Positions 7,772 to 17,551 of a stretch of 30,892 nt of DNA are shown one piece after another. Every line of letters starts with the position of its first letter. The stretch's first letter is position 1. This DNA comes from Plantago elongata (lineage: Eukaryota > Streptophyta > Magnoliopsida > Lamiales > Plantaginaceae), in assembly GCA_036897095.1 (NCBI GenBank), contig JAYMSP010001558.1, positions 1-30,892 on the forward strand, in the 5' to 3' direction. Under the pieces are notes generated by a model that was not told the DNA's origin, searched no databases, and worked only from the letters and a program-made list of their open reading frames with translations. Position numbers and translations under genes: made by a program.

Positions 7772-10700
7772 CTACCGGAACGGTGCTAAAGGATTACCAC
7801 TGCGTGGCGCTCTCGAGCTTTTGAGCTCTTTGCACACATTATCTAACATACTTAGAAAATCCCTTACAATTACGAAAATACGAAGTGGATTGGACTCGTC
7901 TTTGCTTACATGTCCATGGAAGTATTCTGTGATTTCTCTTACATGTAATAGGACTCTATTCTCATCCTCCCGCAGTTCTTTCAACTTGGTTTCTGCGTAG
8001 TTCAGGAATGATCTCATGGTGATCACGAAGCTCCCCTTCTTTTCCTCTGTTGACATTTCGTATTGAACCAGCTGTTGCAGCTTATGCAGGCTTCCTGATA
8101 AGTTAGCTACGGAACTTGCAATGACATCCAGGTCTACTGTAGCTGTTTTCTTGACATTGCATAACTCGGAGCTAAGCCCGATCACGAGATCTAAGCCCAT
8201 CTTACGGTAGTTTTCTTCCTTATCGTGAGGATTTGTAGTCTTGCTTTTCTGATTAATCTTTCCCATTATGCTTTCTGATACTCTAATTCCCTCTGATCGA
8301 ACTATTTCTTGGACAACAAAATGTAAAAGGGTAGTTTTTCCATCTGTTCCTTTCACATCAGCTAGCTTTAGTAATGCATCGAGCTTGAAAGCTTTAGCTT
8401 CTCCTCTGATCGTACCAACGTTCATCCTGTTTCCTGTTTTAAGTACTGCTTCTAGTAGCTTTAGGAAGAGCCGGCTTGATCTGAGTTCTTTGCACGCCTC
8501 CTATAGCAAAACCCAGGCGAGAAAGTTTTAAGAATACTGCTAGTATGATTTATGAATCTGCAAATTGTATGATACTTTTCAAGTTATCAATATATACCTC
8601 AAGCATAGAGAATGACTTTCCGAGATGATGGACCTCGTCATCAAAAGATTCCCGGTAAAGCATAGCTTCAATTCTTGCAAATGCAAATGGTATCTTGAGC
8701 ATTAATTTAACCAGCCTCTCTGCATATACAAGTTCAAGAATATCTCCTTTGTAGTTTGAAAGCTTAGCCTCTTCTTCTTTAGTCGGCACCATCTTCGATA
8801 GTGCTTCTAAATCTTGCAATGTCAAACCATCCCCTGTTTACAGATTGCATTTTAGGAACTATGCCGGCAGTCTCATGAGAACTCACTCACTTGATTAATG
8901 AAACACACGACAATTAGCCATACAACGTATTAAATACTACATTCTCATTTTGTAATTATATCAGGTTGTAAATGTCAATTTGGTGACCTAAAGTTTTCAG
9001 AAAAACCTAAATTGTCAACTTTAATCTATCATATTCTCTGCATTAACTTATTAATATGGTTTTTGTATGAGAATCCATAATCCTGACAGTTACAAAAGCT
9101 GATGCAGTCTAATACTATAACATAAGAAATATAGTTCAAGTAAATACAGAAGCACATTGTTTCTGTTACAACGTATTGAATACTACATACTCGTCTACGA
9201 ATATGATATATTCAATTAGTCCTGTTATTGACGCGACAATTAGGACATGGATCAAAATATTTTGGCTGTAATATACATATTGTTTTTGTTTTGTACCTCG
9301 GATTAGTGCTCCACATACTTGTTCTGCAGTCACATTCAATGCTTTGGAAAGTATGGTGAAGTTTTGAAGTCTCTTAGGCTCGAGAACGTGCTTGCTTGGA
9401 GATGGTATTTTATTCTTCCCTTCATCAATTTTCATTTGATTTTGCAGGTTGTAACCAAACAGTGACTCGATCATGTCCTCGTCAAACCTGCAATGAGCCA
9501 CAACAAGAAGAATGTTAGCAACATTTCCTCAAGTAAAATGAATTAGGATCACACATGTAGTATCTTACTCGAAGGAGCTGGATCTTAGCTTGTCCCAGAC
9601 AGTAGAACTATTTGGTGCAGCTCTGACTTTATCCCAATGTAGCGGCTTAAGTTTTGCCAAAGGAGTACCATCTTTTCCCAGTGGAATATGTGGAGTTTGA
9701 GATGGAGGTGGTGGAACTCTGGGAGTGTTAGCATCTCCATTCGGAATTGGAGGGGGGCATGGAGGCAGAGGAATTCCACCACTAGACGTACTTGGCAATG
9801 TAGATGGAAAGTTTATGCTACGTGGTGTTATTGTCCTCGGAGAAGTGCATAGAAGGGGTGGGGAAGCTTGTGTGTATCGTGGCGGTGGTGGAGGTGGTGG
9901 TGGTGGAGTCGTAGGTGGCGGTGGAGACAGTGTGGATTGAGGATGTAATTTTGGACTATGAGAAATCTCTGAAGGAGCACAATGTGGTTCCATTGGTATA
10001 TCTTCCGTGATCTCTATATTTTCAGTTAAACTACAAAGTGAACCACTGGATAGCCTCCGTTGGGACGAATGAGAATCGCAGAACGAATGGAACGATTCAT
10101 CATCAGATGAATGAGCTTCCTCAGGTATATTCTTACCATCAAATGTATGCACTTGTTCTGAATGTGCTCTTTCACCACTATCAATTTCACACTTGATTGT
10201 CTCAGTAATTTCATGCACTGTGGTAATTTCTCCTACAGAAGAAGAATATCTACCACTACTGCACTTGGACATTATCAGTTTTTCATTGGATTCTTCTCTC
10301 TCATCAACTTCAAGTGCACTCTGGTTGAAGTATGTTTTCCCAGGTTCATACTCCATGTTCAGACAACATTTATCTGGTTCTAAAACAGATTGTATTGAAT
10401 TAAGGTAAAAAAGATCAGGACCTGGAGCAGAACTTACCTTCTTAGCTGAAGCTTGAGATGTTACAAACTTTGAAATACCTTTACTTCCAGCTTCAGTTCT
10501 GTATATGGTCACATTTCTCTTTGTCCTCCTACTCCTTTTCTTCAATTTCCTCCATATGAAAAAGAGACCAATTGCACCTAAGACAAAGACAACTCCAGCA
10601 GATGAAAGAACTGCTGTTAAAACTCTTCTAGCTTTTGCATCTTTGTGTTTCTGCTGTATCTTGTGAGGAACTGCAACTGGATGGTGTTGGTGAAGTGGCG

Positions 10701-11049
10701 GGTGAGCACGGTGGTGATTACGCGCCAGTGGAGACGGAGCAGGTGCAGGAGAAGGTGAGGGTGAGATATATGGATAGTAGTGACCATTTCTTGATCTTCT
10801 ACTGCTTGAGCTTTTTAGGCCAAGCAAAACTCTGATCTTTTCCACAATGGAGTTGAGAACTTGGTTTTGGTGCACATTCTCCTCTCCTCCACTAAAACCA
10901 GTGTAGTAAACTTCTTTCTTGGTGAAGTAAGCATCTGCATTGAATGAGGACTTGCCAATCAAAATGTGGGTGAAGTAGAAAGATATGAGGCAGAATATGA
11001 TGAGGGAAATTAGTGAGAGAACATGAGAACCTTGACCCATGTTCATCAT
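7772..11049 (-). CDS. Group I plant formin (membrane-anchored FH1-FH2 actin nucleator)
   Basis: Formins nucleate and elongate actin filaments; plant group I members span the plasma membrane and tie actin to the cell wall. Four exons fit GT-AG rules and join in frame: 9569-11049, 9297-9487, 8598-8833, 7772-8500, giving 878 residues. In order: signal-peptide-like hydrophobic segment (about 8-31); proline/serine/histidine-rich outer part (about 92-130); transmembrane helix (about 143-166, ending FFIWRKLKKR, basic inside); serine-rich linker; FH1 polyproline tract (about 375-454); FH2 domain from about 465 (LKPLHWDKVRAAPNSSTVWDKL) through FDEDMIESLFGY, KLLEAVLKTGNRMNVGTIRG and DGKTTLLHFVVQEIVRSEG to near the end. 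KTGNRMN and the LHWDKV lasso region are intact. Four exons is usual for group I. The ATG at 11049 is the first in frame; one at 11040 is also possible. FEFDEDMIESLFGYNLQ may place it near the AtFH4/8/11 side, but I am not sure of the orthologue. Confidence 0.93.
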
Positions 11050-12669
11050 CAATCAAGAAAACATGGAATTGTGTTGGTGCTTTTGACTGTTTTGGGCTAT
11101 AAATCTAGGCAAGATATGGAGTAAGATGTATGTTTTGGTTTGGATGGTGAAGAATTTGGAGAGAAGATGCAAAATGCAGAAATGTCTTTAATGCTACTCC
11201 AAGGAACCCCTGAAGCAGTTGTGGTTACTGGTCCTTTTGTTTCTTCACCACTTCTCTCTTCCATTAAAACTCTGCTCAGTATGCTGCTAATACTATTTAG
11301 TACTAGCTCCCATCTCACCTTCCTGTTTGTTTGTACATTTCTCAATGGGCCATGGAGTGTTTTTATTATCACTTCATCTTGATTCCTTCTACAAAGCATG
11401 GTTTTACATTTTACTCCAAGATGTAAAAACAAAGAGAGTTTCTTGAATGATGATACACTAACACTACTAACTACTGAAGTACTCCTAAGTACTAACTTTT
11501 TGTCTCTAGTGATTAATCAGTGAAAAGGGAGTCTTTTTAGAAAGGGAAATTAGATTCATGGGAGTTGCATTTGAGAAGTTATTATGAGGCTAAAAGTGAG
11601 ATGATTTTGAGTCTAAAAGTTTGTTAAGTGGGTCCTAATCTGTTGAGATTGTCTTGCAAATTTGGCTATAGTGATGGTGTAGTCTCTCCAACCCAATAAA
11701 GAATTGGTTAAGTGAGAAAATGACAGGGTATGGTATGGTTAGTAGTAATATATTGTATACTGTTGCTCGTGATCTTCCCACTATGAGTATGAGATTAGTA
11801 CTACTATATGTTTGAGGTGGATTATATTTATGTATGTGAGAGTCTGTTTCAGGTAAGCTTTATAAGGAGGATAATGAAGGTTTAATGATATTGGTAATGT
11901 TTGTTTTGTTTTGTGTTTGTCAAGTTGGTAGAACATTGATTGGTACAATGTTAAATTGGAATTCATGATCTTTGTCTGTTGGCTAATTACATGAGAGAGT
12001 AGTAGGGAGTCAACCAAACCGACAGTGGCAATGTGGCATGGTATAGTGATATCACTTTCTTTGGGAAATTTGTGGTACCAATCTACCAAATGTGTTAAAA
12101 TGGACTGATTGTTATAGAATTTGAGTAGATTTTTTTAAATTGAAATTGAGTTTCTTTTTATAAAATATTTGATTTGAATGAGTAAATGGCCGCTACAAAC
12201 AATCCTAACTAATTTATGATTTATACTTATAGATTAATTTCAATCTGAACTTGTCCATTTTCAGTTTTTACATGTATTATATTAAATTTGTATTACGGGG
12301 TTTATTCAGAACGGAGAAAATATATTTTTTTAGATAAACTATTAATCTTTTAATTTATTCATGAGTTTTTGGGTATGGAGGAACAGAGAGAATGTGATGA
12401 TTGATGACGAAAGAATAGATTTGGCATGTTGGATTAGTGATGCGGTGCCAAATATATTCTCACGGCTCATATATGTAGCACAGCTGTCAACAAGGTAAGG
12501 CCACGAAGGTATGGTCGATAACCACACTGGCTTCCAAATGATACTCAATATTTTAATAGGCCGCGGCGCTCATAGTTACACTTTAAACAAGTAAAAATTA
12601 ACTATAAAAGGTCGAAGTAGATATTATTTTTAAAATGGAGGAAGTAGTTTGATATTGGAGTACGTTCAT
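11050..12669. other. Formin upstream region; no other gene recognised
   Basis: This holds the formin 5' UTR and promoter; the first few hundred bases include pyrimidine-rich stretches on the coding strand. Open frames at 11097-11432, 11781-12089 and 12342-12548 (all -) have no recognisable family signature. Near 12635 the sequence AAAATGGAGGAAGTAG resembles a decayed Stowaway MITE end, but no partner end was found. Confidence 0.4.
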
Positions 12670-12853
12670 CAGAGGCGCATCTAGAGATGGGGCATAGTTT
12701 GCATACGAGGACGTTCGATCTCCTCCCTAAAATTTGAAGATTTTTTTCTTTTATATAATTTTTTTGATAAATTAAAAGTTTACTCTTTTTAAATTCAAAA
12801 CAAACTTATATAATTTGGCACTTCGAACTATACATACCGTTGGGTCCGCCCGG
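12670..12853. mobile_element. Possible hAT-type MITE remnant
   Basis: The left end CAGAGGCGCATCTAGAG and the reverse of the right end CCGGGCGGACCCAACGG are imperfect inverted repeats resembling the CAGGGGCGGATC-type termini of plant hAT MITEs. The 180 bp between them is AT-rich and non-coding. No matching target duplication is visible, so this is a weak call. A better-supported element of similar type lies about 660 bp to the right. Confidence 0.3.
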
Positions 12854-13512
12854 CTAACATAAGGTACATTCACATGATACGGATACGAACATTTATAAAC
12901 TTGGTTAATCTCTATGTACAACTAGTTTAGGCAAGAAATCACTTCGTCTGGAAAACTAGTTGCATGAAAATGGTCAGGAAAGTATTGTAATGTAACATGC
13001 TCTGTCTTTGTGATCTCATGACTCGTATTCTTCTTGTAGGGGCCTGTAAATGAGAAATACTACCGACCCCAAGCCCAATAGGCCAGTACAGAAGACTAGA
13101 TCCATGACAATATCAGCGGAAAACAAGTGAAATCAATGTCGAACCGTTTGCATCATGACTTGACAAATGAATACCAAAAGTGTTTGTTTAAGACGTGGCA
13201 TATTAATTAAAGATCGGATCCCTTGAATAATAGTGAGAGTTAATTGGTATTTATGTGAATATTAATTCCTAATTATTTCCGAAGATTTAGGTCCTTATAA
13301 GAACGCTTTAGGTTGACATAGTGTCTCAGCTCTCAAGAACAACACCTTCTAGCTCCTCATCCATTCGAGGGAGGACCCCACTCTTGATCATCACCAAGAG
13401 GTCAAACCAGTCCAGCGGACTAGGACACAAGAGTAGTCTTACGAGGACAACACCTTGGCTCGGAAATAGCTTCCCTAGCCTTTGAGGCTCAAAGATCAGG
13501 GATGCATGTAAG

Positions 13513-13794
13513 CAGGGGCAGATTCAAAAAAATAATTCATCCTGGGCTAAAATGCATACACCAAAGTATATACGAAGGAAAAAACAAAGAAAATGTAAGA
13601 AAAGATGAAAATAGTAGGAATTGAATCCACATTCTTATGGGGAACAAAAAATGCATACACCACGGAGCCATATTGCATTAATAAACATTTTATGTTAATT
13701 AAATTATAAGGTCTCCAGTTTCAAAAAGTATTTTTTTTCTTCACTTTTTTGGGCGGACCCTGGGCTTGTTAGCCAGGCCCTGGATCCGCCCCCG
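13513..13794. mobile_element. hAT-superfamily MITE with target-site duplication
   Basis: The element begins CAGGGGCAGATTCA and ends TGGATCCGCCCCCG, imperfect terminal inverted repeats of the CAGGGGCGGATCCA type. It is flanked by CATGTAAG (13505-13512) and GATGTAAG (13795-13802), seven of eight bases identical, the 8-bp duplication expected of hAT transposition. Next to the right end, GGGCGGACCCTGGGCT and AGCCAGGCCCTGGATCCGCCC form a strong short hairpin (13751-13793). The interior is AT-rich, has no ORF, and cannot encode a transposase. Confidence 0.65.
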
Positions 13795-13802
13795 GATGTA
13801 AG

Positions 13803-14422
13803 GCCTTGGCAACCAACACTCAGAGAAGACAAGTCAACAAATGACATTTTGAGCTCTTGTCACCTTATATGCTTAAAAAAGAAAGAAAGAAAAAGATATT
13901 CATTAAATACTTAACACTTTAGATCCGAACTCTTCCGATACACCTCTTTTGACAAAGTCACTGATTCATGATCCTATTATTATGGGATAAAAGAGAAACT
14001 CTTGAAAGTCCGGATAGTCTTGAGAGTCCTACACAGATCGATTCAGCTGCACACATGTATACACCAATACACATGATTCAGTTCAAACATGTTCGTATAT
14101 CGAGCATGAACTGAATGTTGATTGAAATTTTCACGAATGTTTTGTTCGCTAAATACTCCTGGCCTTAATAGATCGGTGAGACTCCAAAGCACATAGAGCG
14201 TTTTTAGATCGCGCTTTGAAACGTTTGGGTAAATGCGTAGGGTCTTCTTCCTCACACTCGACTGAGCACGTTACAACCAAACGATTTGAAAGAAACTGAA
14301 ACTGGGCAAGGTCTCAAACAATTCAAGAATCATCATCTTCAATGCAATAAAACTTACCAATCCCACCAACATAACCGGGTATCTAACCTCCCGGAAGATC
14401 ACTTTTCACACCATTCAGAGAT
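13803..14422. other. Upstream region of the large PPR gene; nothing else seen
   Basis: Non-coding by inspection. A short GAAAGAAAGAAA run lies near 13878. The minus-strand open stretch 14043-14255 resembles no known family. The sequence from 13000 to 13510 and its continuation past the MITE at 13803 reads as one older repeat or LTR-like region, without identifiable ends. Confidence 0.35.
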
Positions 14423-17400
14423 ATGATCAAAATCCCACAGAGGCATTTCATCAAACATGTACCGTGCAAACCAAATTTCTTCATTTCCCTCTTCTCTTCT
14501 CAACCTCCACCTTCCAGAACAACAATCCCAAACCCAGATAAGTTCCACACCTCACTCTTCTGCACCCTCATCCATCTCTTCCTCCGCTGCCGCCGTCTCA
14601 CAAATGCTATTTCAGCTTTCTCCGCCATGAGAGACCACAACTTTGTTCCTGAGCTCAGGTCGTGGAATAGCCTCCTGCAACATTTCAACACCACCGGGTT
14701 AACCGGACAGGTAATGCTTGTTTATCAGCAAATGCTCTGTTGTGGTGTGATGCCTAATGTAGTTACCAAGAATGTACTCATTCATTCCTTTTGTAAAGAT
14801 GGTGAATTGGATAGTGCAGTTGGTTTGTTGAGAGATTGTACGTGTGAGAGTAATATGGTGAGTTACAATACTGTAATTTGGGGGTTTTGTAAGCGTGGTT
14901 TTTTAGACATGGCACTTGGGTTGGTGTCTGAGATGATTAAGAGGGGTGTGGAATTTGACAGTTATACTTGTAATGTTTTAGTCAATGGGTTTTGTGAGAA
15001 TGGTATGTTGAGAGATGCTGAATTGGTCGTGGACGTGTTGTGTAGTGATGTGGTTAGGAATGGAAAGGTTTGTATGGATGTTGTTACTTATAACACTTTG
15101 ATCAATGGATACTGCAAGGTCGGTAATGTCAGTGGTGGTATTGAGTTGGTGGAGAGTATGGAGAGTGCTGGTGTTTTGCCTGACGTTGTTACTTATAACA
15201 CATTGATCAATGGGTTATGTGAAATGGGGGATTTTGATAGTGTCAAGATGGTCATGGATGAAATGATAGAGCACAATGCTTCTCGGGTAGATGACGAGGC
15301 AGAGTACAAAACTGGGGAAGCACTCCGTGTGTACAGAGAAATGGTTGCGAAGGGAGTTAGCCCTGATGTAGTTACATATACTACTGTTATTAATGGACTT
15401 CTTAAAAGTGGGAGTTTAGCTGAGGCCACTTTACTTGGAAAGGAGTCTGATGTGAGGGCCAAGAGTTACAGAATTGAGCAAGCCATGGGTATTGTCAGTG
15501 AAATGATTGCAAAAGGTATTGATCCTGATGTAGTCACTTATAGTTCTATCATACATGGACTTCTTGAAAGTGGGAAGTTAGCTGATGCCAAATCGCTATT
15601 TCACGAGATGGCAAGGATAGGTGTGGACCCTAACCATGTCACATACTCAATTTTCATTGATTTTTTCTTGAAAAACAAGAATGAGATGGCAGCACTTAAC
15701 TTGCAAGGTCGAATGGTAGTCCAGGGTCACGTATTTGACCAGGTGGTATTCACTACGTTGATTGATGGGCTCTTCAAGCTTGGGCGTGCCAAAGAAGCCG
15801 AACAGATTTTCCAAAATCTTTTGGACTCAAATGTCCAGCCAAGTCTAATTACATATTCTGCATTGATTGATGGTCGTTGTAAAACAGGTGACTTGAAGGG
15901 TGCAGAATCTGTGCTACAGAAAATGGACGAGAGAAACATTCCACCAAATGTCATAACTTATTCATCCTTAATAAATGGTTATGTTAATTGTGGAATGCTT
16001 GAAGCCGCTATTGATGTAATGTTTGATATGGTTAGGAGAAAGGTTATGCCAAATGCTTTTACTTACAGGTCTCTAATAGATGGCTGTTTTAAAGCTGGTA
16101 AAAAGGAAGTTGCTGATAGTCTATGTGAGGACATGAAAGCAAGAGGGGTCAATGAGGATGTTTTTTTACTTGATGCATCACTGAATTATTTGAAAAAGGA
16201 GGGAAAAATCGATGAAGCGGTGACGTTGTTTGAAGGTTCGGTTTCGAGGGGAGTGTTAACAGACCTTGTGAACTATACCTCCCTTATGGATGGGCTGTTT
16301 AAAGCGGGAAAAGAATCCTCCGCCCTTAAATTGGTGCAAGAGATTACTGAAAGAACTGTGGGATTTGATACTATTGCCTATAATGTCTTGCTCAATGGAT
16401 TGCTTAAAAGTGGCAAGTATGATATACAGTCTGTTTACAATGAAGTGAAGCAGCTTGGCTTGCATCCAGACCATGCCACATTTAACACTGTAATTAGTGC
16501 GTACTGCAAGGAAGGTAAATTTGAAAACGCCCTTCAGATCTGGGCTGAAATGAAAAGTAATGCATTAAGGCCTGATGAAATAACTTGTCATGTTTTATTG
16601 AAGGGGTTCTGTGAATCTGGTCAAATCATTAAGGGAATGGATTTGCTGAGGGAGTTCTCTAGTACTGGGTTTCGTCCTACAGAAGCTATTCACAGACTAA
16701 TGCTCACCGCTGCTTCAGAAGCTAAACAGGCCGATACTATCTATAGAATGCACAAGGAGCTTGTGTCGATGGGGCTTGATGTGAATCTCACAATTTATAA
16801 CAATCTTATAACTACTTTTTGTGGGCTAAAGATGACTAAAAAGGCAGCATCTGTGTTAGAGGAAATGAAAGAAGCTGGTTTTGCTGCAGATACTATCACG
16901 TACAACGCCCTCATACAAGGGCGCTGCAAGAACTTGCATTTTGGTGGGGCTCTTAAACTGTACTCTCAGATGACAGCTGAAGGTGTTTCTCCTAACATTA
17001 CTACGTTTAACATTCTTATGGGTGGATTTGCTGCAGCTGGATTGCTGGATAAATTGAATGGGCTCCTTTCTGAAATGAAAGAAAAAGGTTTTGTTCCAAA
17101 TGCTACCACATATGACATATTGGTTTCTGGTCAGGGGAGGATCGGAAACAAGAAGGAATCTATTAGACTTTACTGCGAAATGATAACCAAAGGTTTTGTT
17201 CCAAGAACTAGCACATTTAACCTACTTATCAGTGATTTTGCCAAGACGGGAAAAATGAAACAGGCGATGGAGCTTTTGAATGAAATGCAAGTTAGACGGG
17301 TGCTCCCTAGTTCCGGAACATATGACATACTAATAACTGGATGGTGCAAATTGTCATTTCAGGAGAAATCCATGAAGAGATCATATCAAGCAGAGGCAAT

Positions 17401-17551
17401 AAGATTGTTTAGAGAGATGAGCGATAAAGGCTTTAACCCAAATGAAACTACAATATCCTATCTGAGTCCCATCCTTGCGAAACCAGGAAAAGTGGGTGAT
17501 GCTCAGATGCTTTTGGCTAACTTGTATAGGAGTAGGACTAAGAGAAATTAA
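14423..17551 (+). CDS. P-class pentatricopeptide-repeat protein, probable mitochondrial, At5g14770-like
   Basis: A single-exon gene of 1042 residues. After a basic, serine/phenylalanine-rich N-terminus that could be an organellar transit peptide (about 1-40) it is almost entirely tandem 35-residue PPR motifs, about 25 plus a partial last one, each starting like VVTYNTLINGYCK and ending like GVLPD. P-class PPR proteins bind single-stranded organellar RNA, one base per repeat, to stabilise, splice or process transcripts. There is no E, DYW or SMR domain, so it should not edit RNA itself. Repeat order and the late segments (MTKKAASVLEEMKEAGF, PRTSTFNLLISDFAKTGKM, the ILAKPGKVGDA end) resemble my recollection of Arabidopsis At5g14770. 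Residues about 294-400 contain two tandem imperfect copies of about 54 residues, apparently a lineage duplication. The frame is fully open, so it appears functional. Confidence 0.92.
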   Translation: MIKIPQRHFIKHVPCKPNFFISLFSSQPPPSRTTIPNPDKFHTSLFCTLIHLFLRCRRLTNAISAFSAMRDHNFVPELRSWNSLLQHFNTTGLTGQVMLVYQQMLCCGVMPNVVTKNVLIHSFCKDGELDSAVGLLRDCTCESNMVSYNTVIWGFCKRGFLDMALGLVSEMIKRGVEFDSYTCNVLVNGFCENGMLRDAELVVDVLCSDVVRNGKVCMDVVTYNTLINGYCKVGNVSGGIELVESMESAGVLPDVVTYNTLINGLCEMGDFDSVKMVMDEMIEHNASRVDDEAEYKTGEALRVYREMVAKGVSPDVVTYTTVINGLLKSGSLAEATLLGKESDVRAKSYRIEQAMGIVSEMIAKGIDPDVVTYSSIIHGLLESGKLADAKSLFHEMARIGVDPNHVTYSIFIDFFLKNKNEMAALNLQGRMVVQGHVFDQVVFTTLIDGLFKLGRAKEAEQIFQNLLDSNVQPSLITYSALIDGRCKTGDLKGAESVLQKMDERNIPPNVITYSSLINGYVNCGMLEAAIDVMFDMVRRKVMPNAFTYRSLIDGCFKAGKKEVADSLCEDMKARGVNEDVFLLDASLNYLKKEGKIDEAVTLFEGSVSRGVLTDLVNYTSLMDGLFKAGKESSALKLVQEITERTVGFDTIAYNVLLNGLLKSGKYDIQSVYNEVKQLGLHPDHATFNTVISAYCKEGKFENALQIWAEMKSNALRPDEITCHVLLKGFCESGQIIKGMDLLREFSSTGFRPTEAIHRLMLTAASEAKQADTIYRMHKELVSMGLDVNLTIYNNLITTFCGLKMTKKAASVLEEMKEAGFAADTITYNALIQGRCKNLHFGGALKLYSQMTAEGVSPNITTFNILMGGFAAAGLLDKLNGLLSEMKEKGFVPNATTYDILVSGQGRIGNKKESIRLYCEMITKGFVPRTSTFNLLISDFAKTGKMKQAMELLNEMQVRRVLPSSGTYDILITGWCKLSFQEKSMKRSYQAEAIRLFREMSDKGFNPNETTISYLSPILAKPGKVGDAQMLLANLYRSRTKRN

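Noticed and set aside
9725..9940. Glycine-rich open frame on the plus strand inside the formin gene
   Set aside because: It is the opposite-strand reading of the formin FH1 polyproline coding sequence; the GGGG run is the complement of CCN codons.
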